Source of the DNA: an uncultured Clostridium sp. | Lineage (GTDB): Bacteria > Bacillota > Clostridia > Clostridiales > Clostridiaceae | DNA length: 64,000 nt | Direction of reading: 5' to 3' | Assembly: GCF_947036855.1 (NCBI RefSeq) | Contig: NZ_CAMQRY010000001.1 | Span: forward strand, 44,151-108,150 | In this document: positions 1 through 10,202 of the stretch, one piece after another | Numbering within the stretch: the stretch's first letter is position 1 | Layout of the letters: each line of letters starts with the position of its first letter | The notes under the pieces: model-generated | Told to the model about the DNA's origin: nothing | Database searches by the model: none | Seen by the model: only the letters and a program-made list of their open reading frames with translations | Program-made: the position numbers and the translations under genes

Positions 1-1
1 A

Positions 2-412
2 GTTTTAGGAGAGGTTCACCCAAATGTTACAGAAAACTATGGTGTTGACACTCTTTGCTATACAGCAGAACTTGACTTAGATTTATTATATGCAGCTGCA
101 AAGACTGAAAAGTCTTATAGTGTAATTGCTAAATTCCCAGCAGTAACAAGAGATATTGCACTTCTTGTTAATGATGAACTTTTAGTATCAGAACTTGAAG
201 ATACTATTAAAAAAGCAGGTATGCCACTTGTAGAATCAATCAAATTATTTGATGTTTATAAAGGTGAACAAATACCAGCAGGTAAGAAAAGTATAGCTTA
301 CGCTATAGTTTATAGAGATCCTAAGAAAACTCTTGATGAAAAATCAGTAGGTAAGGTTCATGATAGAATACTTAGAGCGTTAGAGCATAAGTGTGGAGCA
401 GAACTTAGATAG
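2..412 (+). CDS. pheT: Phenylalanyl-tRNA synthetase beta subunit, C-terminal part (5' truncated by window)
   Basis: Open frame from base 2 reads [16 protein letters not shown]...[12 protein letters not shown]...[35 protein letters not shown]..., typical PheT B8/FDX-ACB end. Confidence 0.93.
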   Translation, partial: VLGEVHPNVTENYGVDTLCYTAELDLDLLYAAAKTEKSYSVIAKFPAVTRDIALLVNDELLVSELEDTIKKAGMPLVESIKLFDVYKGEQIPAGKKSIAYAIVYRDPKKTLDEKSVGKVHDRILRALEHKCGAELR

Positions 413-450
413 GATATTTTTGTAAATAAGAAAGTTAAATATATTTTAAA

Positions 451-484
451 ATTGCTATGTATATGATAAAATATACATAGCAAT
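451..484 (+). terminator. Perfect 14-bp hairpin after pheT
   Basis: attgctatgtatat-gataaa-atatacatagcaat; weak T tract. Confidence 0.6.
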
Positions 485-518
485 TTATTATGTAAAATAA
501 ATTTTAATGAGGTGTAAT

Positions 519-1265
519 ATGGCAACCGTTACTGTGAGAATTAATGGGATGGAATATAATTTAAAAGGAAAAGAAGATGAGGCATATCTTAAGCAATTAG
601 CAAGTTATGTTGAGGAAAAGTTACAAGAGATACTTAATAAAAATAATAAATTAAGTGTATCTGCAGCATCTGTATTAACAGCCATAAACTTAGCGGATGA
701 TTCTTTTAAGAGTAAAAAAGAAACAAATAATTTTTTAGATGATAATGAAACTTTAAAAGCTGAAATAAAAGTTATGAATAAAGAGATTATTATGAGTAAC
801 AGTAATAAAGAAAAGGCGGTTAAAGTTAAGGAAATAGAAATGAAAGCTGTTATAGATAATTTAAAAGGCAGAATTTCTAAAGAAATAAAATTAAAAGAAC
901 TTGCAGAGAAGGAAATAGTAAGTTCAAAAGAGGTTTTAAGTGTTTTAATTAGTGAGAAAACTAGATTAGAGCAAGAAAAAGTAGAACTTCAAGAAGAACT
1001 TCATGAAGAGATTCAAAATTCTTCAAATGATTCAAGTGAAGAAATTGCATTATTAAGAAAGCAAATAAGTCTTATAGAGAAGGAAAATATAGACTTGAAA
1101 AAAAGGAATGTAATGTATAAAAATTCTAGCAGAGATTCAAAGTTTGAATTACAATCTTGTAAGTATAGAATGTTAGACCTTGAAAATAAATATTTAGAGG
1201 GTCAAATTACTATTGCAACAGAAAAAGCGAAGAATAATAAGCTTATCGTAAAGAAAATAAAATAA
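519..1265 (+). CDS. zapA: ZapA-type cell division protein with long coiled-coil C-terminal extension
   Basis: N-term MATVTVRINGMEYNLKGKEDEAYLKQLASYVEEKL...; SD gaggtg before ATG 519; remainder Lys/Glu-rich coiled coil. Confidence 0.8.
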   Translation: MATVTVRINGMEYNLKGKEDEAYLKQLASYVEEKLQEILNKNNKLSVSAASVLTAINLADDSFKSKKETNNFLDDNETLKAEIKVMNKEIIMSNSNKEKAVKVKEIEMKAVIDNLKGRISKEIKLKELAEKEIVSSKEVLSVLISEKTRLEQEKVELQEELHEEIQNSSNDSSEEIALLRKQISLIEKENIDLKKRNVMYKNSSRDSKFELQSCKYRMLDLENKYLEGQITIATEKAKNNKLIVKKIK

Positions 1266-1272
1266 AATTTTG

Positions 1273-1302
1273 CTCCTGTATATTGTATGGGGGTATTTTT
1301 TT
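1273..1302 (+). terminator. Rho-independent terminator
   Basis: ctcctgta...tatgggggt hairpin followed by T7. Confidence 0.6.
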
Positions 1303-1419
1303 GCTTTAATCTGAAAACTTTTTTGAGATATTTTAAATGTTTGTGTATAATGAAGTATTGAATTAATTTGTTAAATTTATTTGTTTACTAAAGCAAAATA
1401 TTAGGAGTAGTGAATTTTT

Positions 1420-3774
1420 ATGAACAACGTAGAATTATTAGCCCCAGCTGGGTCAATGGAAAGTATTGTAGCAGCTATCAATAAGGGTGCTAATGGAATA
1501 TATTTAGGTGGAGATAAATTCTCAGCTAGAGCTAGTGCATCAAACTTTGATAGACCGAACTTAGAGAAGGCAGTAGACTATGCACATAGTTATAATATAC
1601 CTGTATATGTAACTTTAAACACTTTAATAAAAGAAAGTGAATTTAATGAAGTAATAGACTATGTAGGATTTTTATATAGAGTAGGTGTGGATGCTGTTAT
1701 AATCCAAGATACTGGAATTCTTAAAAGAGTTAGAGAAGTTTACCCAGGATTTGAAATACATGCATCAACTCAAATGAGTATACATAATGCAGAAGGATCA
1801 TTATTCTTCAGTGAAAATGGATTTAAAAGAATTGTTTTATCAAGAGAGCTTTCTTTAGATGAAATTAAATATATATCAACTGATTTAAATATAGAAACAG
1901 AAGTTTTTGTTCATGGAGCATTATGTGTTTCATATTCAGGACAATGTCTTATAAGTAGTATGATAGGAGATAGGAGTGGAAACAGAGGGAGCTGTGCCCA
2001 AACTTGTAGAATGGAATATAGTCTTATAAGAGATGCTGATGGAAAAGAAACAGAGGGACACCTTTTAAGCCCTAAAGATATGTGTAATGTAGATAATATA
2101 GAAGATATATTAAAAACAGGAACAAGTTCTTTAAAAGTAGAAGGTAGAATGAAAAAGCCTGAGTATGTAGCTGGAGTTATTGGTAGCTATAGGGAAGCTA
2201 TAGATGAAGCGGTTGCAAAAGGTAAGAATACTAAAAAGAGGGAAGGCGATTTATTAAAATTATTTAATAGACAAGGTTTCTCAAATGCATATCTTTATAA
2301 AAATACTGGAAAAGATATGATGGCTTATAAAAACCCTAAAAATACAGGAATCTTTATGGGTAAAATAGGAGCAAATTCTGAAATTGTTTTAAGTGAAGAT
2401 ATAACAGTTAAAGATGGACTGAGATTCGGTGAAACTGGATTTGTACTTGTTAAGATATTAATGAATGGTAAAGAAGTTAAATCAGCTAGTAAAGGTGATA
2501 AAGTTGTTTTATATCCTAGAAAGTATAAGCAAGGTGATGAATGTTATAAGATGAATGATATTCTTCTTATGAATGAGCTTAAAAAATCTTATGAAAAATT
2601 ATATGGAAAGAAAATAGCACTTACTACAAATGTTATCTTTAAACTTGGAATGCCATTTGAGATGAGAATTGATTATAATGGGAATTCTTATACTAAAAAA
2701 GGTGATATAGTTGAAGCAGCTGTGAATAGTCCATTAGATATGGGAAGAGTTGAGAAAAATTTAAAGAAATCAGGAGAAATTCCTTATAAAATAGAGAATG
2801 TTAATTTTGATTTATTTGATGATGGATTTATGGCAATGGCATCTATTAATAATGTTAGAAGAGAAATCCTTGATGAAATTTTTGCATTTGAAATTTCAAG
2901 ATATAAAAATGAAGTTAAAAGAGAAACTTTAGATATTTTAAGAGTTAAATCTGATAGAAAAGATTATGGTAAAGTTATACCTAAGGTTAGTAATAAAGAG
3001 CAACTACAAGCTGCACTTGATTTAGGTATAGAAAATATAATTGTAGATATATTTGGTAAAAATAAAGATACATTAAATAAAGGTATATTTGCTCATTTAG
3101 AAAATTATGATGCAAAGATATACTTAGAAATCCCTAATGTTGTTAAAGAAGAATTTGAAGTAGTATGTAAGATAATTGATTCTTTAGAAGGTAAAATAGA
3201 GGGTCTGTTAACTGGAAATACTGGTATAATTAGAAGATATGATGGAAAGCTTAAAATGCTTGGTGGATATAAGTTAAATGTATTTAACTCAGATGCACTT
3301 AAATTCTATAACCAATATTTAGAGGCAACATCACTTAGTCTAGAGATTAATAGAAAAGAAATTAGTTCTATTTTATCTAAAAATGCTGAAGGTGCAATGT
3401 TCTTTATTTATGGTAAACCAGAGGTTATGATAAGTGAATATTGCCCAATTGGTAGTACATTTGGTGGTAAGACTACTAAAAGAGAATGTGATGACCAATG
3501 TATAAATAGTACATTTAGATTAAGAGATAGAATGGATGAAGATTTACTTGTGATGACAGATTTATTCTGTAGAGCACACATATACAACCCAGTTCCTGTA
3601 AATATTACATCAGAGATAAAGGACATCAAAAATATTGGAATCAAGACTTTTAGAGCTGATTTCATAGATGAAACTTATGATGAAACAAAAATAGTTTTAG
3701 AGGCTATTATAAATGATCAAACTCTAAGACTTAAAAAGTTTGCAAAGGGACATTACAGAAAGGGTGTACAGTAA
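1420..3774 (+). CDS. U32 family peptidase (long form, DUF3656-type C-terminal region)
   Basis: ELLAPAGSMESIVAAINKGANGIYLGG...HGALCVSYSGQCLISSMIGDRSGNRGSCAQTCRMEY. Confidence 0.92.
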   Translation: MNNVELLAPAGSMESIVAAINKGANGIYLGGDKFSARASASNFDRPNLEKAVDYAHSYNIPVYVTLNTLIKESEFNEVIDYVGFLYRVGVDAVIIQDTGILKRVREVYPGFEIHASTQMSIHNAEGSLFFSENGFKRIVLSRELSLDEIKYISTDLNIETEVFVHGALCVSYSGQCLISSMIGDRSGNRGSCAQTCRMEYSLIRDADGKETEGHLLSPKDMCNVDNIEDILKTGTSSLKVEGRMKKPEYVAGVIGSYREAIDEAVAKGKNTKKREGDLLKLFNRQGFSNAYLYKNTGKDMMAYKNPKNTGIFMGKIGANSEIVLSEDITVKDGLRFGETGFVLVKILMNGKEVKSASKGDKVVLYPRKYKQGDECYKMNDILLMNELKKSYEKLYGKKIALTTNVIFKLGMPFEMRIDYNGNSYTKKGDIVEAAVNSPLDMGRVEKNLKKSGEIPYKIENVNFDLFDDGFMAMASINNVRREILDEIFAFEISRYKNEVKRETLDILRVKSDRKDYGKVIPKVSNKEQLQAALDLGIENIIVDIFGKNKDTLNKGIFAHLENYDAKIYLEIPNVVKEEFEVVCKIIDSLEGKIEGLLTGNTGIIRRYDGKLKMLGGYKLNVFNSDALKFYNQYLEATSLSLEINRKEISSILSKNAEGAMFFIYGKPEVMISEYCPIGSTFGGKTTKRECDDQCINSTFRLRDRMDEDLLVMTDLFCRAHIYNPVPVNITSEIKDIKNIGIKTFRADFIDETYDETKIVLEAIINDQTLRLKKFAKGHYRKGVQ

Positions 3775-3791
3775 GAATAGGAGAGAAAAGA

Positions 3792-6152
3792 ATGAACAAT
3801 AAGGTTATTAAATCTTTAGAATTTGATAAGGTAAGAAAATTAGTAGAGAAGTATGCTATTACAAAAAGTGCTAAGGAAAAAATCTTAAACCTTGCACCAT
3901 ATGATAATAAATATGATGTTATAGAGCATTTAGAGGAAACAAAAGAAGCTTTGAATATTTCTATAAAAAAAGGAGCTGCACCATTTGAAGGACTTTATGA
4001 TGTTAGTGAAGATTTAGTTCGTATTTCAAAAGGTGGTTCTGTTGAAGCTTTTTCACTTTTGAAAATTGCTAATATGTTAAATTGTGCTAGAAGATTTAAA
4101 GAGTTTTTTGTAAGAAAGGAAGAGGAAGAGAGTTATAGAATTTTAGAGGATATAGCTTTTGGACTTATACCTTATAAAAATATAGAGGATGCAATTTTTA
4201 GAGCGATTGTTGGAGAAGATGAAATTTCTGATAGAGCTAGTGAAAAATTATACTCTGTAAGAAGAAAACTTAAAGAAAAAAATGGTTCAGTAAGAGATAA
4301 AGTTAACACTTTAGTTAGAGATAACGCAGAATTCCTTCAAGATACACTTTTCACTGTAAGAGGTGATAGATATGTTATACCTGTAAAGGCACAGCATAAA
4401 GCGTCTGTTAAGGGGCTTATTCATGATCAAAGTGCAAGTGGTTCAACTGTTTTTATAGAACCGATTGCTCTTGTTAACTTAAATAATGAGATTAAAGAAC
4501 TTATGCTTGAAGAAAGAAAAGAAGTTGCAAGGATTTTAGCAGAGCTTACAGCGCTTGTTTATAATGAAATAAAATTTGTTAAAGTTAACTTTGAAATTAT
4601 TTTAGAGTTTGATTTTATATTTGCAAAAGCAAGTTATGCTAGTTTCATTGATGGAACAATACCAAATATTAATACAGATGGTAGAATTGATTTAATTGAA
4701 GCAAGACATCCTCTTATAGAAAGAGAAAAAGTAGTACCATCTAATATTTATCTTGGTGGAGAATTTACTAGCCTTGTTGTTACAGGTCCTAATACTGGAG
4801 GGAAAACTGTTACTATAAAAACTGCTGGGATAATTCAGCTTATGGGACTTTCAGGTCTTTTAATACCAACTGAAGAAAATTCAACAATAGCATATTTTAA
4901 TGAGATATATGCAGATATTGGAGAAGAGCAGAGTATAGAGCAAAGTTTATCAACTTTCTCAGCGCATATGACTAATATAGTTAGAATTATGGAAGTTGCA
5001 GATGAAAATAGTTTTGTACTATTTGATGAACTTGGTTCAGGAACAGACCCAACAGAAGGTTCAGCACTTGCTGTAGCTATTTTAGAAACACTTAGAAAAA
5101 GAGGGTGTAGACTTTTATCTACAACTCATTATAGTGAACTTAAGGCTTATGCACTTAAAACTATTGGAGTAGAAAATGCTTCGGTTGAATTTAGTATAGA
5201 AACACTTAGCCCAACTTATAGACTGTTAATAGGAGTTCCTGGTAAGTCTAATGCTTTTGAAATATCAAGAAGACTTGGATTATCAGATAATCTTATATCA
5301 GAAGCTAAGGAACTTATAGCTAGTGATTCACTTGCTTTTGAAGATTTAATACAAAGTCTTCAAGATAAAAATATAGCAGCAGAAAATTATGCTAGAGATG
5401 CAGAAAAATATAAGATACAAGCTAAAATGACTAAAGATAAACTTGATGTTAAACTTTCAAGGATTGAAGTAGTTAGAGAAAATGCATATGCGGAAGCTAG
5501 AAGAGAGTCTAAATCTATTTTAGATACTGCAAAAGAAGAAGCAGATGCAATCCTTAAAAATATGAGAGATCTTGAAAGACTTGGTATTACAAGTGAAGCA
5601 AGAAGAGAACTTGAAAAACAAAGAGGGAAGCTTAGAGAAAAAATAAATGATGTACAGTCAGCACTTCATAATAGACCAGAAGAAGAACGTGGTGAAGAAC
5701 TTACAGAGGTTTATGAAGGGATGGAAGTTATGCTTCCTAGAATAAATCAGAAAGTTATTATCTTATCTATGCCTGATAAAAAAGGTGAAGTTATGGTTGA
5801 GGCTGGTATTATGAAAATAAGTGTTAAACTTAAAGAACTTAGAAAAGCTAAAATTTCTAAGCAAGAAAAGAAAATGCAAAAAAGAGAATCAAAACTTAAT
5901 ATGAAAGTAGTACCAATATCTGTTGATTTAAGAGGACTTGATTCTATTGATGCTGTTATGACTGCTGATAAATATCTTGATGATGCAGCTATAGGAAGAC
6001 TTGGAGAAGTTACTATAGTTCATGGGAAAGGTACAGGAGTTTTAAGAGATGAGATAGGAAAGATGCTTAAAAGACATCCACATGTTAAAAAACATAGACT
6101 TGGAGTTTATGGTGAGGGTGGAAATGGAGTTACTATAGTAGAACTTAAGTAA
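3792..6152 (+). CDS. mutS2: Endonuclease MutS2
   Basis: Walker A VTGPNTGGKTVTIKT, DELGSGTDPTEGSALA, C-terminal Smr domain DLRGLDSIDAV...VHGKGTGVLR. Confidence 0.96.
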   Translation: MNNKVIKSLEFDKVRKLVEKYAITKSAKEKILNLAPYDNKYDVIEHLEETKEALNISIKKGAAPFEGLYDVSEDLVRISKGGSVEAFSLLKIANMLNCARRFKEFFVRKEEEESYRILEDIAFGLIPYKNIEDAIFRAIVGEDEISDRASEKLYSVRRKLKEKNGSVRDKVNTLVRDNAEFLQDTLFTVRGDRYVIPVKAQHKASVKGLIHDQSASGSTVFIEPIALVNLNNEIKELMLEERKEVARILAELTALVYNEIKFVKVNFEIILEFDFIFAKASYASFIDGTIPNINTDGRIDLIEARHPLIEREKVVPSNIYLGGEFTSLVVTGPNTGGKTVTIKTAGIIQLMGLSGLLIPTEENSTIAYFNEIYADIGEEQSIEQSLSTFSAHMTNIVRIMEVADENSFVLFDELGSGTDPTEGSALAVAILETLRKRGCRLLSTTHYSELKAYALKTIGVENASVEFSIETLSPTYRLLIGVPGKSNAFEISRRLGLSDNLISEAKELIASDSLAFEDLIQSLQDKNIAAENYARDAEKYKIQAKMTKDKLDVKLSRIEVVRENAYAEARRESKSILDTAKEEADAILKNMRDLERLGITSEARRELEKQRGKLREKINDVQSALHNRPEEERGEELTEVYEGMEVMLPRINQKVIILSMPDKKGEVMVEAGIMKISVKLKELRKAKISKQEKKMQKRESKLNMKVVPISVDLRGLDSIDAVMTADKYLDDAAIGRLGEVTIVHGKGTGVLRDEIGKMLKRHPHVKKHRLGVYGEGGNGVTIVELK

Positions 6153-6159
6153 AAATACA

Positions 6160-6203
6160 AGTCGTATTAAATTTAGTAAAGCTAAATTTAGTACGGCTTT
6201 TTT
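6160..6203 (+). terminator. Terminator after mutS2
   Basis: agtcgtattaaattta / taaatttagtacggct stem followed by T-run. Confidence 0.8.
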
Positions 6204-6242
6204 GAAAATTAGAATTAATTGATATGGAGAGGGGTAGTATAA

Positions 6243-6683
6243 ATGATTATGGTTAGTGCATGTCTGTGTGGAGAGAATTGTAAGTATAATGGTGGGAATA
6301 ATAAGAGTGAGAAGGTTCTAAATTTTATAAAAGATAAGGAAGTTATATATGTATGCCCAGAAGAACTTGGAGGTCTTAGCACACCAAGAGAGCCAGCAGA
6401 GATAATTGGAACATCAAAAGGAGTTATAAATGGCTGTGATAAAATAAAAACATATACAGGGATTGATGTCACAGTAGAATTTTTAAATGGAGCAGTAAAA
6501 ACTCTTGAAATAGCAAAGAAAAATGATATAAAACTTGCTATTTTAAAGGCAAAAAGTCCATCTTGTGGAAAGGGATTGGTCTATGATGGGACTTTTAGTG
6601 GTAGTAAGATTATAGGGAATGGAGTAACAGCAGAACTTTTAATGAAAAATGGTGTTAAGGTTTTAACAGAGGAAGAGGTCTAA
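6243..6683 (+). CDS. DUF523 family protein
   Basis: VSACLCGENCKYNGGNN...CPEELGGLSTPREPAEI...KSPSCGKGLVYDGTFSG. Confidence 0.88.
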   Translation: MIMVSACLCGENCKYNGGNNKSEKVLNFIKDKEVIYVCPEELGGLSTPREPAEIIGTSKGVINGCDKIKTYTGIDVTVEFLNGAVKTLEIAKKNDIKLAILKAKSPSCGKGLVYDGTFSGSKIIGNGVTAELLMKNGVKVLTEEEV

Positions 6684-6797
6684 GTAGCTTTATGTAAGGC
6701 TTTTGTTATGATATATATCTACAAAATTTTACAAGAAAGTGGTATAATATGAGTATTATTATGGATTGAAATATCTAAGCAAAGGAGGAAGTTTATT

Positions 6798-7529
6798 ATG
6801 AAAAAGAAAATTGCAGCTTTTTTTGATATTGATGGAACAATATACAGAGAGGGACTTATAACAGAAGTGTTTAAGAAAATAATCAAATATGAACTTGTTA
6901 AAGGTGAAAAATGGGATGATGAGGTTAAACCAGCATTCTTAAAGTGGGATAAAAGACAAGGGGATTATGATGATTATCTTTTAAAAATGGTGGATATATA
7001 CATAGATACTATAAAAGGTTTAAACAAATATCACATAGAACATATTGCTAAAACTGTTATAGAACAAAAAGGTGATAGAGTATATACATTTACTAGAGAG
7101 AGAATTAAATGGCATAAAGAGCAAGGGCATGTTGTTATAGCTATCTCAGGTTCACCAATAGAACTTGTTACACAAATGGCAAACAAATATAATATGGACG
7201 ACCATAGGGGAACAATATATAAAATTGATGATAATGAATGTTATACAGGTGAGATTATTCCAATGTGGGATGCTGATAGTAAGGAAAAAGCTATAAATGA
7301 ACTTGTTGAAAAATATGATATAGATTTATCAGAAAGTTATGCTTATGGAGATACATCAGGAGATTTTACAATGTTTAAACATGTAGGAAAACCTCATGCA
7401 ATAAACCCAACTAGAGAACTTATTGGTAAAATTAAAGAAAGTAAAGATATTAAAGAAAAAATTAATGTTGTAGTTGAAAGAAAAGATGTTATCTATAAAA
7501 TAGATTTAGATACAGTTGAAATAATATAA
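6798..7529 (+). CDS. HAD-IB family hydrolase (SerB-like phosphatase)
   Basis: FFDIDGTIY, ISGSPIELV, YGDTSGDFTMF HAD motifs. Confidence 0.88.
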   Translation: MKKKIAAFFDIDGTIYREGLITEVFKKIIKYELVKGEKWDDEVKPAFLKWDKRQGDYDDYLLKMVDIYIDTIKGLNKYHIEHIAKTVIEQKGDRVYTFTRERIKWHKEQGHVVIAISGSPIELVTQMANKYNMDDHRGTIYKIDDNECYTGEIIPMWDADSKEKAINELVEKYDIDLSESYAYGDTSGDFTMFKHVGKPHAINPTRELIGKIKESKDIKEKINVVVERKDVIYKIDLDTVEII

Positions 7530-7541
7530 TTAAAAATGAAT

Positions 7542-7605
7542 AAAAATAATCCCGGTTGTTAATAATAATAAGCATGTAATGAATTAACAGGAGGGATTAT
7601 TTTTT
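7542..7605 (+). promoter_or_regulatory. Leader hairpin ending immediately before the rplY start and including its SD
   Basis: aaaaataatccc (7542-7553) pairs with gggattattttt (7593-7604); inner tgttaat/attaaca pairing; SD aggagg 7589-7594. Confidence 0.5.
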
Positions 7606-8217
7606 ATGGGAAATTTAAATATTAATCAAAGAGAAAAACCAACTCATCATGAGGCAAGAAAAAATAGAAAAGCAGGTAGAATCCCAGGAATACTTTATGG
7701 AAAGGCTATACAAAACACAATGATTGAAATAGCGAGTCTTGAACTTAATGAGTATCTTTATAATGAAGGTGCAACAGGGATTGTTAATGTTTGTTTAGAT
7801 GGAAATGAGCATAAAGCTATAATTAAAGAAGTACAAAGAGATGCTATAACAAGAGATATAGTGCATATAGACCTTGAAAAAGTTGAAGCTAATTCAACAG
7901 TTACAGCAAGTGTTCCTGTAAGTTTTACAGGAGAAGAAAATTTAGTAAGACATGGTGTTGTTCTTCAAAAGCAGAAAGACAGTGTTAAAGTTAAATGTGA
8001 AGCAGATAATATACCAAAAGTTATAAGTTTAGATGTTACAAATGCTAAAATAGGTGACAGTTTTAGACTTACTGATGTAGAATTTGCGAGTGAAATTTGT
8101 ATAGTTGATAGTTTGGATTCAGTACTTGCAACAGTTAGTGCAGAGCAGAAAAGACAAGATCCAATTGTAGCAGAGGTTGTTCCTGAAACACAAGCAGAGG
8201 AAATAGTAGAAGAATAA
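7606..8217 (+). CDS. rplY: Ribosomal protein bL25 / general stress protein Ctc
   Basis: REKPTHHEARKNRKAGRIPGILYGKAIQNTMIEI...HIDLEKV; CTC-type C-terminal domain. Confidence 0.93.
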   Translation: MGNLNINQREKPTHHEARKNRKAGRIPGILYGKAIQNTMIEIASLELNEYLYNEGATGIVNVCLDGNEHKAIIKEVQRDAITRDIVHIDLEKVEANSTVTASVPVSFTGEENLVRHGVVLQKQKDSVKVKCEADNIPKVISLDVTNAKIGDSFRLTDVEFASEICIVDSLDSVLATVSAEQKRQDPIVAEVVPETQAEEIVEE

Positions 8218-8233
8218 AAAAAATTTAAATATT

Positions 8234-8269
8234 AAGCATCTCTTGAAATAAGAGATGCTTATTTGTTTT
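8234..8269 (+). terminator. Terminator after rplY
   Basis: aagcatctctt-gaaat-aagagatgctt + atttgtttt. Confidence 0.85.
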
Positions 8270-8408
8270 GTAAAACATTTACAGTAAATGAGAAGTGAAA
8301 ATTCTTTTATGAAATTGTTAAAAATAGACGATTTATTTAAAAATTAGTATTATAATTCTACTCCATATAATATAATTATGTATATTGAAAAAGTAGGGAG
8401 ATGAGTTT

Positions 8409-10139
8409 ATGTATAAAGAAAAATATGAACAATGGTTAAGTTCTAATATGATTTCAGAGGATCTTAAGGCGGAGCTTATAGCTATAAAAGATGATGAGAA
8501 AGAAATAGAAGATAGATTTTATAAGGAATTAGATTTTGGTACAGGTGGACTAAGAGGAATTATAGGAGCTGGTACTAATAGACTTAATGAAACTACAGTT
8601 GGGAAAGCAACACAAGGTTTTGCTAACTTTTTAAATAATGAGAATAAAGGTAATATATCTATTGCAATAGCTTATGATTCAAGAAATAAATCAGTTGAGT
8701 TTTCAAAAGCAGCGGCATTAAATCTTGCGGCTAATGGAATAAAGGTTTATTTATTTGAAAGTTTAAGACCAACACCTTTATTATCATTTGCAGTTAGACA
8801 TTTAGGGTGTAATGGTGGAATAGTATTAACAGCTTCACATAATCCTAAGATTTATAATGGGTATAAAGCTTATGATGAAAATGGTTGCCAGTTAACTGAT
8901 GAGCCAGCAGAAAAAGTTATAACTTATGTTAATAATATAGAAGATTATAGTGAGATAAAAACTATGAATGAGAGTGAAGCAATAGAAAAAGGACTTCTTG
9001 AGTATATTGGTGAAGAGGTTGATGCTGCATTTATAGAAGAACTTAAAAAAGTTACAATAAGAGAGGATTTAGTTAAAGAAAATGCTAAAGACTTAAAAAT
9101 TGTATTTACACCTATTCATGGTTCAGGGAATGTGCCAGTTAGAAGAATTTTATCAGAACTTGGATATGAGAATGTTCATGTTGTAAAAGAGCAAGAACTT
9201 CCAGATGGTGAGTTCCCAACAGCTCCATATCCAAACCCAGAAGATCCAAAAGTATTTGAACTTGCTTTAAAGCTTTCAGATGAAGTTTGTGCAGATGTTA
9301 TATTTGGAACAGATCCAGATTGTGATAGAATTGGTGTAGTTGTTAAAGATAATAAGGGTGAATATAAAGTGTTATCAGGAAATCAAACAGGAATACTTTT
9401 AACACACTATATAATATCATCTCTTAAAGAAGTAAATAAACTTCCTAAAAATGGGGCTGTAACAAAAACTATAGTTACAACTGAAGCAGTAAGAAAAATT
9501 ACTGATGAGTATGGGGTTAAATTATTTGATTTATTAACAGGATTTAAATATATTGGAGAAAAAATGACTGAGTTTGAAAAAACTTCAGAGTATCAATATA
9601 TCTTAGGATTTGAAGAAAGTTATGGATATCTTATAGGAACTCATGCTAGAGATAAAGATGCAGTAGTTGCAGCTCAAATGATAGCTGAGATGACATTATA
9701 CTATAAGACTAAGGGGAAAACTTTATATGAGGCGTTAGTGGACTTATATAATAAATATGGATACTTTAAAGAAAGTTTAGTATCAGTTACTCTTGAAGGA
9801 AAAGAAGGGCAAGAAAAAATAACTGCTTGTATAGATGCTTTAAGAAATACAACAATTTCAGAGGTTGCAGGGGCTAAAGTTATAACTTCTTTTGATTATA
9901 AATTAAGTACAGAACTTAATAACTTAACAAATGAACAAAAAAACATAGACCTTCCAAAATCAAATGTGTTAAAATATGTTTTAGAGGATGATTCTTGGTT
10001 TGTTGTTAGACCTTCAGGTACAGAACCTAAAATGAAAGTTTATTTATCAGTTAAAGGGCTAAGTCTTGAAGATGCAGATGCTAAGAGTACTCAGTTTGAG
10101 AAAGACGTAATGTCTATAATAAATGAGAAATTAAACTAA
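8409..10139 (+). CDS. Phospho-sugar mutase (phosphoglucomutase/phosphomannomutase family)
   Basis: TASHNPKIYNGYKAY, GTDPDCDRIG, GFEESYGYL, RPSGTEPKMKVY. Confidence 0.95.
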   Translation: MYKEKYEQWLSSNMISEDLKAELIAIKDDEKEIEDRFYKELDFGTGGLRGIIGAGTNRLNETTVGKATQGFANFLNNENKGNISIAIAYDSRNKSVEFSKAAALNLAANGIKVYLFESLRPTPLLSFAVRHLGCNGGIVLTASHNPKIYNGYKAYDENGCQLTDEPAEKVITYVNNIEDYSEIKTMNESEAIEKGLLEYIGEEVDAAFIEELKKVTIREDLVKENAKDLKIVFTPIHGSGNVPVRRILSELGYENVHVVKEQELPDGEFPTAPYPNPEDPKVFELALKLSDEVCADVIFGTDPDCDRIGVVVKDNKGEYKVLSGNQTGILLTHYIISSLKEVNKLPKNGAVTKTIVTTEAVRKITDEYGVKLFDLLTGFKYIGEKMTEFEKTSEYQYILGFEESYGYLIGTHARDKDAVVAAQMIAEMTLYYKTKGKTLYEALVDLYNKYGYFKESLVSVTLEGKEGQEKITACIDALRNTTISEVAGAKVITSFDYKLSTELNNLTNEQKNIDLPKSNVLKYVLEDDSWFVVRPSGTEPKMKVYLSVKGLSLEDADAKSTQFEKDVMSIINEKLN

Positions 10140-10147
10140 TAAATAAT

Positions 10148-10180
10148 GGGTTGCCCTTTTATAGGGCAGCCTATATTTTT
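10148..10180 (+). terminator. Terminator
   Basis: ggttgccct/agggcagcc stem then tatattttt. Confidence 0.75.
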
Positions 10181-10202
10181 AGCAAAAGGAGTGTAATTAA
10201 TA

